From positions 1-47,310 of the forward strand of contig NZ_LUTP01000026.1 of NCBI RefSeq assembly GCF_002111585.1: a stretch of 47,310 nt of DNA. Direction: 5' to 3'. The notes beneath the pieces were generated by a model that was not told where the DNA came from, searched no databases, and saw only the letters and a program-made list of their open reading frames with translations. How positions within the stretch are numbered: the first letter of the stretch is position 1; each line of letters starts with the position of its first letter. The translations under genes were made by a program, and so were the position numbers. Positions 18,127 through 26,563 of this stretch are shown here, in pieces. The DNA comes from Lonsdalea iberica. GTDB taxonomy: Bacteria > Pseudomonadota > Gammaproteobacteria > Enterobacterales > Enterobacteriaceae.

Positions 18127-19788
18127 ATGACTGAAGTAAAACAAGCGGCGCCCAACGGGGCGTCCTCCTGGGGCTGCTGGCGAGGTTTGGGCGGCTGGAA
18201 TTTCTATTTTTTGCTGAAGTTCGCACTGCTGTGGTTCGGCTATCTCAACTTTCACGCGCTGGATAACCTGGTCTTTCTATGCTGGCTGGTTTTTCCGTTG
18301 CCGTCTCAGCGTCTGCACCGCCTGCGTCAGTGGCTCTCGATCCCCGTCGGGATCGCGTTGTTTTACCACGACACCTGGCTGCCGGGGATTCAAACTATCC
18401 TCAGCCAGGGAGCGCAACTCACTGAGTTTTCAGGTGATTATCTGCTCGATCTGGCAGACCGATTCATCAATGGCCGGATGGTGGCCTGCGCGTTTGTGAT
18501 GTGGGTTCTGTACCTGTTTATCGCCCAGTGGGTGCGCGTCACCGTATTGGTGACGGCCATGCTGTGCTGGATCAATATGATTAATATCGCCGGCCCGGCG
18601 TTTTCACTGCTGCCGACGACGGCGGCCACGCCTCAGGTTGTGATCAACAGCACTACGACGCAGCCCGGCGTGCCTAACGCGTCGCCGGACGGACTCGACG
18701 AGAGCGCGCCGCCGACGAGCGCCAATCTGACGGCCTTTCTGTCGCGTTTTTACGAGCTGGAAAAGCAGCGCGTCACGCACTTTCCTCAAACGCTCCCAGC
18801 GGATTCGCAGCCTTTTGACGTGCTGATCATCAATATCTGCTCGCTGTCCTGGTCAGATCTGGACACGGTGCAGCTCCGTCATCATCCGCTGTGGAAACGG
18901 TTCGATATCCTGCTTGGCAATTACAACTCGGCGACCGGTTACAGCGGCCCTGCGGGCATCCGCCTGCTACGCGCCAGCTGTGGTCAGACGTCGCATAGCG
19001 AGATCTACAAGCCGACGGCGGATCACTGCTATCTGTTCGACAATCTCGAAAAACTCGGTTTCCGTCAGCAACTGGTGCTGGATCACCCCGGTAATTTCGG
19101 CGGCTACCTGAAGTCGCTGCGTGAGCAGGGCGGGATCGGTGCGCCGCTACTGTCTCAGGCGGGGATCGCGCCGGCCTATACCTCGTTCGACGGCACTCCC
19201 GTGTTCAACGATGCGCAGCTGATGCAGCGCTGGATGGACGAACGTCAGCAGAGTAAAGAGACGCGCAGCGCGACCTTCTTCAACGTGATCCCGCTGCATG
19301 ATGGAACGCGGGAGCCTGGGACGACGCGCTCCGCACCCTATCAACCGCGGGCGCAACAGATGTTCGATCAGTTGGAAACCTTCATGCGCCAGCTTGATGA
19401 GTCGGGACGGCGCGTGATGGTGATCGTCGTGCCGGAACACGGCGCGGCGCTGGCTGGCGATAAGATGCAGATGTCCGGTCTGAGGGATATCCCAAGCCCG
19501 AGTATCACGCATGTGCCGGTAGGCATTCTGTTCGCCGGTATGAAAGCGCCGCATCAAGAGCAGCCGCTGCGCGTCGATGCGCCGACCAGCATGCTGGCGC
19601 TGTCCGAGCTGATTTCCCGCGTGGTGGATGGCCAGGTGTTTAACGCGGCCAACGTCAATATGTCGGTTCTGACCGACAACCTGCCGACGACGCCGGTGGT
19701 GTCGGAAAACGACGGGGCGGTGGTCATGCGTTATCAGGGGAAAACCTGGATACGACTCAACGGCGGCGACTGGGTAAACTACCCCTGA
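18127..19788 (+). CDS. bcsG: BcsG cellulose phosphoethanolamine transferase
   Basis: Inner-membrane enzyme with N-terminal helices and a periplasmic zinc-dependent alkaline-phosphatase-like domain that moves phosphoethanolamine from lipid to cellulose. The start is ATG 18127 (MTEVKQ), 2 bases after bcsF; this gives 553 residues (E. coli 559), and the next residues GLGGWNFYFLLKF match E. coli. The nucleophile serine is Ser273 in GYSGPAGIRLLRASCGQ (E. coli Ser278 region). VPEHGAAL, GLRDIPSPSIT and the final LNGGDWV are conserved. It is the last gene of bcsEFG and is followed by a terminator. No damage is seen. Confidence 0.94.
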   Translation: MTEVKQAAPNGASSWGCWRGLGGWNFYFLLKFALLWFGYLNFHALDNLVFLCWLVFPLPSQRLHRLRQWLSIPVGIALFYHDTWLPGIQTILSQGAQLTEFSGDYLLDLADRFINGRMVACAFVMWVLYLFIAQWVRVTVLVTAMLCWINMINIAGPAFSLLPTTAATPQVVINSTTTQPGVPNASPDGLDESAPPTSANLTAFLSRFYELEKQRVTHFPQTLPADSQPFDVLIINICSLSWSDLDTVQLRHHPLWKRFDILLGNYNSATGYSGPAGIRLLRASCGQTSHSEIYKPTADHCYLFDNLEKLGFRQQLVLDHPGNFGGYLKSLREQGGIGAPLLSQAGIAPAYTSFDGTPVFNDAQLMQRWMDERQQSKETRSATFFNVIPLHDGTREPGTTRSAPYQPRAQQMFDQLETFMRQLDESGRRVMVIVVPEHGAALAGDKMQMSGLRDIPSPSITHVPVGILFAGMKAPHQEQPLRVDAPTSMLALSELISRVVDGQVFNAANVNMSVLTDNLPTTPVVSENDGAVVMRYQGKTWIRLNGGDWVNYP

Positions 19789-19816
19789 CGCTGACGACCC
19801 TGCTCGATATCACGAG

Positions 19817-19847
19817 GGCGCCGTGGATTTATCCCCGGCGCCTTTTT
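19817..19847 (+). terminator. Rho-independent terminator of bcsEFG
   Basis: GGCGCCG pairs with CGGCGCC around a 12-base loop, followed directly by five T, 29 bases after the bcsG stop. Confidence 0.85.
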
Positions 19848-19858
19848 GTGCCGGCAAT

Positions 19859-19901
19859 AAAAAACGGCCCGCATCGCCATGAATCTCATCACGATGCGGG
19901 C
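19859..19901 (-). terminator. Rho-independent terminator of the alcohol dehydrogenase gene
   Basis: On the minus strand CGATGCGGGC pairs with GCCCGCATCG (10 bp, 15-base loop), followed by CG and a T run. It lies just past the stop of the gene ending at 19933, back to back with the bcsG terminator. Confidence 0.85.
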
Positions 19902-19932
19902 GCCGGACGCGCCGAGAGTTAACGTTTAACTG

Positions 19933-20982
19933 TTATGCCTTCAGCGATGCCATGTCGATGACGAAGCGATATTTCACGTCGCTTTTGAGCAGCCGTTCAT
20001 AAGCGTCGTTGATTTGCTGGATATCGATGACCTCGACGTCAGAAACGATGCCGTGTTTGCCGCAGAAGTCGAGCATCTCCTGTGTTTCCGCAATTCCGCC
20101 GATGCAGGAGCCTGCGACAGAACGGCGACCTAACACCATCGGCATCGTGCTTAGCGGCGGTTCGATGTTGCCGATCTGGCCGACAAACACCAGCGTACCG
20201 TCCAATGCCAGGGTGGTCATATAGGGATTCACGTCGTGCTCGTAAGGCACCGTATCAATAATCAGATCGAAGTGGTTGCTGACCGCTTCCATCTGGGCCG
20301 AGTCGGATGAGAGCACAATGTGATGCGCCCCCAGCCGGCGAGCGTCGGCTTCTTTGCTCTTGCTGCGGGTGAACAGCGTCACGTCCGCGCCCATCGCATG
20401 CGCCAACTTCAGCGCCATGTGACCCAGACCGCCGAGGCCCACGACGGCGACTTTACTGCCTTTGGTCACGTTCCACTTGCGCAGCGGCGACCAGGTGGTG
20501 ATGCCCGCGCACAGCAGCGGAGCGACGGCTTTCAGATCGATGCTGTCCGGGATCCGCAGCACGAAGTCCTGCGACGCGATGATTTTTTGCGAATAGCCGC
20601 CGTAGGTCGGCTGGTGATCGTGGCGATCGTGTCCGTTGTAAGTCTGAATATTTCCCTCTTCACAGTACTGCTCCAGACCTTGCTGACAGGGCTGGCATTC
20701 GCGACACGAGTCCACCATGCAGCCGATGCCCGCGAGGTCGCCCGGTTTAAACTGGGTCACCTCGCTGCCGACCTCGGTGACGCGACCCACGACTTCATGG
20801 CCGGGCACCAGCGGATAAAAGCTGATTCCCCAGTCGTTACGTGCCTGATGCAGGTCGGAATGACAGACGCCGCAGTACAATACTTCGATGACGACATCGT
20901 CAGGTCGCGGTTCGCGGCGGGTGAACTCAAGCGGCGCCAGAGGGGCCTGGGCGGACTTAGCGGCATAGCCGAGCACTTTCAT
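19933..20982 (-). CDS. zinc-dependent NADP alcohol/aldehyde dehydrogenase (YahK/CAD type)
   Basis: Medium-chain zinc alcohol dehydrogenase of the cinnamyl alcohol dehydrogenase group, close to E. coli YahK, which reduces aldehydes broadly with NADPH. Catalytic zinc ligands are in YCGVCHSDLH (Cys40 from the chosen start) and PGHE; the structural zinc cysteines lie in CMVDSCRECQPC and the later QYC. The nucleotide fold has GLGGLGHMALK. AGGAG stands 7 bases before ATG 20982 but only 1 base before the other in-frame ATG at 20988, so 20982 is chosen (349 residues). It is monocistronic with its own terminator. It may detoxify plant aromatic aldehydes, but that is inference. Confidence 0.9.
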   Translation of the reverse strand: MKVLGYAAKSAQAPLAPLEFTRREPRPDDVVIEVLYCGVCHSDLHQARNDWGISFYPLVPGHEVVGRVTEVGSEVTQFKPGDLAGIGCMVDSCRECQPCQQGLEQYCEEGNIQTYNGHDRHDHQPTYGGYSQKIIASQDFVLRIPDSIDLKAVAPLLCAGITTWSPLRKWNVTKGSKVAVVGLGGLGHMALKLAHAMGADVTLFTRSKSKEADARRLGAHHIVLSSDSAQMEAVSNHFDLIIDTVPYEHDVNPYMTTLALDGTLVFVGQIGNIEPPLSTMPMVLGRRSVAGSCIGGIAETQEMLDFCGKHGIVSDVEVIDIQQINDAYERLLKSDVKYRFVIDMASLKA

Positions 20983-21233
20983 GTTCATTCTCCTGTTTCA
21001 TTGGGTAATGACCGTCGGGCGTAATGACCGCCGAAACGGGCGGAAGTCGGTAACGCGACTTATCGTGAGACACAGCCCTGTGAAGGCCGAAGGGACGGCG
21101 ATAACGACCCCATATCGGAAGGGCGGCGATGCCGTTGCGGTATGACTTCGCCGTTGTTTTCTCGCCGTCAAATCCTCTGCCGTATCTGTGTTGCATTTCG
21201 CATAATAGGAAACAAGCCCCCCGCACTTTTGGG

Positions 21234-22574
21234 TTATGGAGACGGAGCGGCGCGATGTAAGTCGTTCAACCAGCCACGAACGGCGTCAACCAGCTTGTCT
21301 GCCGAACCTTGCGCGAAGCCGGAATTGCGCGCCTCGTAGGTGAACCGGTTGTAGCTGTCGTCATCCGGCAGATATTTTGCCGCGCCGTCGACCATCGTCA
21401 GTACCAACGTATGTGCAAACGGCGACTCGGCTTTAATTCGTTCGCCGATCTGCGCCGCCAGCTCCGGCTGCACGCCGACCAGCGCGATATCGCCGATCCG
21501 GATCAGCACCACCGGCAGTGCGACGGGGCGGCCCGGCGTGTAAGTATAGGTGGTCACCGGACCTTTGGGCGCATTCCCAGGCGAGTTCGTTTGCGACGTC
21601 ACCGTGACGCTTTTTCTTTCCAGCGCCAGCGTTGGGGAGGCGGTGGCGTGAATGCCGCCGGAGACGTCAGCCGCCGCGCGACCTAACTCCGTGCCGAGTT
21701 GATCGAGCAGCGTAACCCCCTCTTCATGGCTGTCGACGCGTGTGACGCTGCCGTCTCGGTTGACGACGTGTCGATTAGCCTGACGACGAGGCGCCTGATC
21801 GCCCGCCGCGCCGACCAAAAATGCCGCGACCGGCTCGCCGCCGTGCTGTTCCACGTAGCGTGTGGCGACGCCCGCCAGATCCGGCGTGATCAGTTTGCCG
21901 CCCGCTTTGAGCGTGGAGCCGTCCATCACCGAAGACTGCACGGCGTAATTGATCATGGCGGCCAGCGGCGCACCCTGAGCGGTATCGATCCGCAATACGG
22001 ACAACACCGGGTCGGTATTCCCTTTTTCGTTGGCGCCGAGCCACCAGCCGAACGGCGTCGGGACGTCACGATTGACATTCACCCGGCTGACGCCTTCCCC
22101 GTAGCCTACCCGGGCCGCGGTCATGGCGTTGACCGCCGACAGTGCCGCAGAGCGTACCGCAGTCACCATGGCCTGCTGCATCCGCGTGGACTGAGCTTGA
22201 ACGTCAGGCGAGGTATGTTCATGCGGTAAAATATGCGGCGCGGAAAAGCCGTGGCTGGCGCTGACAATCGTCCGCTCCGGGGCGACCTGCGCCACCTGCT
22301 GGAGGGCGGCCTTCATGTTGGCGATCGATTCATTGGACAGCGAAGTCTGATCCACAACGACAATGCCCAGCCGGGTTGTCCCGTCATCCAGCAGAATCAC
22401 GCGTGTTGCCAGCGGATCGTGCTGCCCGACGAAGCCGTCGATAGGGTAGATGTCGTCTGGGATGGTGATGTCCGCCCGGCCCGCGCCAGCGGTGAATGAG
22501 GCGGCTTGAGCTAGTCCGCAAAGCAGCATAATGCCCATCGCCAGGGAGGAGCGCAGGAACGTTTTTTTCATCAT
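21234..22574 (-). CDS. exported neutral-ceramidase-like protein, conserved histidines lost
   Basis: Secreted protein of 446 residues (signal peptide to about residue 25, ending LAQA) with the N-terminal fold of neutral/alkaline non-lysosomal ceramidases but without their C-terminal domain. A second family member lies at 26564-27901. Compared with it, this copy has SHGFSAP (residues 107-113) where the other has THDHSAP, and NYAVQ (Gln213) where the other has NYAVH. The later Glu in QPELAAQIG and Tyr in KYLPDD are kept. In the known ceramidase, zinc is held by two His, Glu and Tyr, so metal binding and amidase activity are doubtful here. It is monocistronic, with about 280 bases of intergenic DNA upstream. 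Confidence 0.75.
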   Translation of the reverse strand: MMKKTFLRSSLAMGIMLLCGLAQAASFTAGAGRADITIPDDIYPIDGFVGQHDPLATRVILLDDGTTRLGIVVVDQTSLSNESIANMKAALQQVAQVAPERTIVSASHGFSAPHILPHEHTSPDVQAQSTRMQQAMVTAVRSAALSAVNAMTAARVGYGEGVSRVNVNRDVPTPFGWWLGANEKGNTDPVLSVLRIDTAQGAPLAAMINYAVQSSVMDGSTLKAGGKLITPDLAGVATRYVEQHGGEPVAAFLVGAAGDQAPRRQANRHVVNRDGSVTRVDSHEEGVTLLDQLGTELGRAAADVSGGIHATASPTLALERKSVTVTSQTNSPGNAPKGPVTTYTYTPGRPVALPVVLIRIGDIALVGVQPELAAQIGERIKAESPFAHTLVLTMVDGAAKYLPDDDSYNRFTYEARNSGFAQGSADKLVDAVRGWLNDLHRAAPSP

Positions 22575-22802
22575 CGGCCCATCGTTTGGCCGCTCGCGGC
22601 GGCGGCTAGTAATCGTTGCGTGGATGTCGTCGTCCCCCCCGAAAATTCCTCGATACGCCCGACAAGAGCGTGTAACGAGGACGACGAAAAATAAAATGTC
22701 TTAGGAAATAGCGCGGCAAACGGCGTCAGACGAGGCGATGAATGGCGTTAGCCCCTATCATTCGGCTTTCAACGGTGACGTCACACTCCATCTCCTTATT
22801 TA

Positions 22803-22818
22803 TCCGACCTCAGTCGGA
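22803..22818. repeat. short inverted repeat downstream of the VOC gene
   Basis: TCCGAC and GTCGGA with a 4-base loop, 40 bases past the VOC stop. It lacks a T run, so it is only a possible terminator or processing hairpin. Confidence 0.35.
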
Positions 22819-22857
22819 CGTGAGCGTTCCGTCACGGGTCCCGGATTTTCATCCTTC

Positions 22858-23691
22858 TTAAGGGCGAAATCGCAGCGCGAGATCAAATCCGGCTTCTGTC
22901 GGCACCAGAATGTCGTTTTCTTTCTCGACAAACGGCAGATTGCCGGCCAGCAGGCTTTGACGCGTCTGGTCAAGCGAACGGGTCTTGAAGCTGAGCGCCG
23001 CCATGCGGGGTTTACCGTTGTCATCACTGGGCAGCGCGCCGAATTCGGCGCGGGCGGACGCGTTACTGATAAAGCGCACCTGCGTCTCACCTGCCTGTAA
23101 GCGTAATTCACCGTTGGCGGCGGGGGTGAACACCGCGGCGTCAAACAGTCGCCGATAGACGGCGGCGGCGTCCTCGGGACGCTCGGCGGCGATGACGAAC
23201 TCTGAGATTTCGACGACGCCGTTGCGATGTTTGCGCCACTCGGGCTGCCACACGGCTTCCGGCGTCAGGTGCTGGCAAAAGAAGCTGACGCCGTTCGCAA
23301 TGGCGTCGGCGCGTAACCGGGCGATGCGAAAGCGCGCTTCCAGCGGGCTACCGTCCGGCAGCGTCACCGGTCGGGAAAAGGACGCGGGCGCTTCCCCGGC
23401 GAGCTGCTGCTGTTGCAGGTGCCGATAGACCGCGTCCGCGTCTGAGGTTTTCCAGACCAGTCCGCTAAGGCCGAGCGGGGACTGGCAAAAATCTTTTCCG
23501 GTATCGGGCTCATAGCCCAATAGTTCAAGATAGGTCTCGCCGAAGATCGCCAGATGGTTGCTAGAGCCCATGGTGTGATGGCCGCGTTCGCTGAGTTGAA
23601 AACCGAGACGACGAAACAGCGTGCTGGCTTCATCCAATTGGTCGGCGACGTTGATGATCACATGGTCGACCACGGGGGGTAATTCAGGCAT
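22858..23691 (-). CDS. VOC-family glyoxalase-like protein
   Basis: Cytoplasmic protein of 277 residues of the vicinal-oxygen-chelate superfamily, glyoxalase-like domain type. The opening DHVIINVADQLDEASTLFRRLGF and the following HHTMGSSNHLAIFGETYLELLGY are typical for this group, with His and Glu as possible metal ligands. The second half is a weaker repeat of the fold with FVIAAERPEDAAAVYRRLF. GGGAG lies about 8 bases before ATG 23691. No substrate can be named; relatives are often next to detoxification or catabolic genes, as here. Confidence 0.8.
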   Translation of the reverse strand: MPELPPVVDHVIINVADQLDEASTLFRRLGFQLSERGHHTMGSSNHLAIFGETYLELLGYEPDTGKDFCQSPLGLSGLVWKTSDADAVYRHLQQQQLAGEAPASFSRPVTLPDGSPLEARFRIARLRADAIANGVSFFCQHLTPEAVWQPEWRKHRNGVVEISEFVIAAERPEDAAAVYRRLFDAAVFTPAANGELRLQAGETQVRFISNASARAEFGALPSDDNGKPRMAALSFKTRSLDQTRQSLLAGNLPFVEKENDILVPTEAGFDLALRFRP

Positions 23692-24034
23692 ACACCATTC
23701 TCCCTGTGTTAATGAGTGGATCGCGGGGCGAGCCCGCCGACCCCATTGTAGCAGCGTTGCCGAGCGTTATGGACGATGGGGCACCACGGAAATGGACGAA
23801 AAACCCCCTCGAAAAGCGGTGGCGAAAGACCGGTCCCCCATAGCGTCACAGCGGTATGCTGGCTGTGAGAGGGGGCGTTCCGGCCGGATGGGCGTTTCCC
23901 GCCATCAAGCCCGAAGAGAGGGGGGAGCAGACGTGACGGGCGAGAGCTAATTCTGACGATAACCCCCTGTTCTCCGCCATTTTTCCTATGCTAGGGTGGG
24001 GTTCATCGCACCGCTGGATTCATAAGGAAGCCGT
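23692..24034. other. intergenic region between divergent VOC and marC genes
   Basis: These 343 bases carry the ribosome sites of both neighbours and presumably both promoters. Nothing else recognisable was seen, and short open frames here look random. Confidence 0.45.
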
Positions 24035-24709
24035 ATGACCGGAATATCTGAATTGTTTGAAGCCGTAGGGTTGGGGCTGGTGCTGCTATTGCCGCTGGTC
24101 AACCCGTTGACATCGGTGGCGTTGCTATTGAGCCTGTCGGGGAACATGACTCGCAAAGACATCAGTCAGCAGTCCACCATGGCGGCGTTTTACGTATTTC
24201 TGATCATGATGGTAGCTTTTTATGCGGGTCAGCTGGTCATGAATACCTTTGGCATTTCGATCCCGGGGTTACGTATCGCCGGCGGCTTGATTGTCGCCTT
24301 TATTGGTTTTCGCATGCTGTTTCCCCAGAAGTCGCATATTGAGACGGCATCGGCGGATCAAACCGTGCCGGACGTGACCAAAAAGGATTCGGAAAATATC
24401 GCGTTTGTACCGCTGGCGATGCCCGGAAGCGCAGGGCCGGGGACGATAGCGATGATTATCAGCTCGGTGTCGACGCTGAAAGCCAACTCGCTTGGGTTCG
24501 AACCTTGGGTGCTGGTCGTGAGTCCGGTGATGACGTTTATCGCGGTGGCGCTTATCCTGCTGGTATGCCTGAAAAGCGCGGGTTTCATCATGCGTTTGAT
24601 TGGTAAAAGCGGTATCGACGCCGTTTCGCGGCTGATGGGCTTTCTCCTGGTCTGCATGGGGGTACAGTTCATCATCAATGGGGTGATGGAGCTGATTTCG
24701 TCCTACTGA
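24035..24709 (+). CDS. marC: MarC-family inner-membrane protein
   Basis: Six-helix integral membrane protein of 224 residues. It is very close to E. coli MarC: the stretches [35 protein letters not shown] and [10 protein letters not shown] are shared almost exactly. Despite the name, the protein has no proven role in multiple antibiotic resistance, and its substrate is unknown. AAGGAAG lies 5 bases upstream of ATG 24035. No marRAB genes are nearby, so this is a stand-alone copy. Confidence 0.85.
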   Translation: MTGISELFEAVGLGLVLLLPLVNPLTSVALLLSLSGNMTRKDISQQSTMAAFYVFLIMMVAFYAGQLVMNTFGISIPGLRIAGGLIVAFIGFRMLFPQKSHIETASADQTVPDVTKKDSENIAFVPLAMPGSAGPGTIAMIISSVSTLKANSLGFEPWVLVVSPVMTFIAVALILLVCLKSAGFIMRLIGKSGIDAVSRLMGFLLVCMGVQFIINGVMELISSY

Positions 24710-24867
24710 AACCCGCGTTTTTTCTGTGAGGGAGGCGGAGGGTGGGGTCAGCAGCTATCTGATTATCGAGCGATGGGGCTTCGTCTGGCGGGGTGTTGAG
24801 GACATTTTTTCAATGAATTAATGACTGACTCCGTCATCATGACGACGACCTTCGAGTCATGAATCAG

Positions 24868-24884
24868 CCCAGACAAGGTCTGGG
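24868..24884. repeat. inverted repeat downstream of marC
   Basis: CCCAGAC and GTCTGGG around a 3-base loop, in the 285-base gap between the convergent marC and sfnB genes. No T run follows on either strand, so its role as a terminator is uncertain. Confidence 0.4.
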
Positions 24885-24994
24885 CGACGCTCGACATCGG
24901 TAATGAGACGGTTTCATCGCGCCAATGTCCTGCTTAACGCTTTCGTCTATTTACTGCATTTCCTTTAAACGCTCCTCAGTTGTGGCTTGCGCGG

Positions 24995-26260
24995 TCAGTT
25001 CCAGGCGTGACGCGGGGGTTTCACCCGATTCAGATAGTAGTTGCCGACGTGGAAATACTTCCAGCGCACCGGGTCGTGCAGCGTGTGCGTCCGGGCGTTG
25101 CGCCAGTGGCGGTCGAGATTGTATTCGGCCAGCGTGGCGCGTGTTCCGGCCAGTTCGAACAGTTTGTTCCCGGCCAGGAGGGCAATCTCCGTGGAAAGCA
25201 CTTTTGACTCGGCGGTGGCGATAGCGGCGGCGGCGACCGTCTCTTCATCTGGCGTCGCGACGGCAACGTCAATCAGGCGCCCGGCACGCTCCAGCAGCGC
25301 CTCGGCGGCGTGCAGGCGAATAGACAGATCGCCTACGGCGGCGATGGTGAAAACATCTTCCGCGGCAGTCTCTTTATCGCTGTCGATCCAGGGGCGCGTT
25401 TTTTCCCGCACGAACGAGATCGTATCGGCGATCGTGCCGCGAGCGATACCGACGTCCACGGCGGACTGGATGATCTGCGATATCGGCCCGGAAGGGGTGG
25501 GTCGATCGAAGGCGCGCCAGGCGGGAATCACGCGTTCTATGGGGGCACGAACATGGTCTAGGATGACGGTGCCTGAGGCGGTGGTGCGCTGACCGAAGCT
25601 CGACCAGTTGTTAATCACCGTCAATCCCGGCGCGTCGCGATCGAACACGACCAGATGCGGCAGCCCTTCCTCGTCGAGGGCGACCGTATGGACCACATGT
25701 GCCAGCAGCGCGCCGGTGGCGTAGAACTTCTCACCGGTGACGACGACCTCCTTGCCTTCGCGGCGTAGCGTGGTTTTGAAGTCGGACACGGTGGCGCCGC
25801 CCTTTTCCGAGAAGGCGTTGCCCCAGCGTATGCCCTGGAGAATCCCGGCCAGCAGCGTTGTTTTCTGACTCTCGGTGCCGTCGGTCAGCAGATGCGCCAC
25901 ACCCGCCATATGATTCTGCGGGATCTGTCCCAGGGCCGAATCCGCCGTGGAGATTATCGCGATCACCTGCGCCACGGTGGCGTAGGAAACGCCCGCCCCG
26001 CCGTAGGCGCGCGGTATCGTGATGCCCCAAAGCCCGCTTTGCGAAAACGCCTCCAGCTCGGCAATCGGCAAAATGCCTTCACGATCGCGGCGTGCGGCTC
26101 CCGGCGCAAATTGCGCGGCCAGCCGTTCGGCGACGGCGATCGCCTCTTCATCGCTGGCGATGATATGCGCAGGCGACGTCGGGCGGGGGAGCGGGGTAAA
26201 CGGTTCGGCAGAATTGACCCGGACTTCCGGCCGAGTGGCGGTCACTTCGATGGTGGACAT
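24995..26260 (-). CDS. SfnB-family acyl-CoA-dehydrogenase-like flavoprotein
   Basis: Acyl-CoA dehydrogenase-fold flavoenzyme of 421 residues. It fits the SfnB sulfur-acquisition oxidoreductase family, which in Pseudomonas is tied to dimethyl sulfone use. Flavin-site motifs include GITIPRAYGGAG, GNAFSEKGG and a C-terminal half matching DszC-like monooxygenases (NARTHTLHDPVRWK, then VGNYYLNR). AGGAG is 8 bases before ATG 26260, making that start better than ATG 26266 or the more distal one at 26308. It is convergent with marC and divergent from the second ceramidase-like gene. A sulfur role is inferred from family; no ssu or sfn transport genes are in the window. Confidence 0.85.
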   Translation of the reverse strand: MSTIEVTATRPEVRVNSAEPFTPLPRPTSPAHIIASDEEAIAVAERLAAQFAPGAARRDREGILPIAELEAFSQSGLWGITIPRAYGGAGVSYATVAQVIAIISTADSALGQIPQNHMAGVAHLLTDGTESQKTTLLAGILQGIRWGNAFSEKGGATVSDFKTTLRREGKEVVVTGEKFYATGALLAHVVHTVALDEEGLPHLVVFDRDAPGLTVINNWSSFGQRTTASGTVILDHVRAPIERVIPAWRAFDRPTPSGPISQIIQSAVDVGIARGTIADTISFVREKTRPWIDSDKETAAEDVFTIAAVGDLSIRLHAAEALLERAGRLIDVAVATPDEETVAAAAIATAESKVLSTEIALLAGNKLFELAGTRATLAEYNLDRHWRNARTHTLHDPVRWKYFHVGNYYLNRVKPPRHAWN

Positions 26261-26563
26261 GAGCATTTCTCCTCGCGGACGAAGGCGCATCGGCGCCGAG
26301 GCCTTCATCCTAGCAATCGCAGCGCCGGGTCTTATAGATAAATTCTGGATAACCTTATTAGTCAGGTGTATGTTTTTTATAGATAAAAAACAGATTAGCT
26401 TATGTCGCAGCCTACGCCTTTAAGGAAAATGGTTGGCGCTTTGATGACATGCGCGCTGCGGTGAGCGATCTCAGCAGCGGTAACTCGTGCCGACCCGCTT
26501 AGCCTGTCGGGCTCCGGCTTTATCCCCCCTCGGCTATGCCGACTTGTTGAAAGGAAACAACAT
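26261..26563. promoter_or_regulatory. divergent control region with a repeated 11-mer
   Basis: Region between sfnB-like and ceramidase-like genes. An AT-rich island holds two exact copies of TTATAGATAAA, at 26332-26342 and 26377-26387, spaced 45 bases apart. Direct copies about four helical turns apart would suit a looping or dimeric regulator. The repeats are seen; the function is inferred. Confidence 0.45.
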
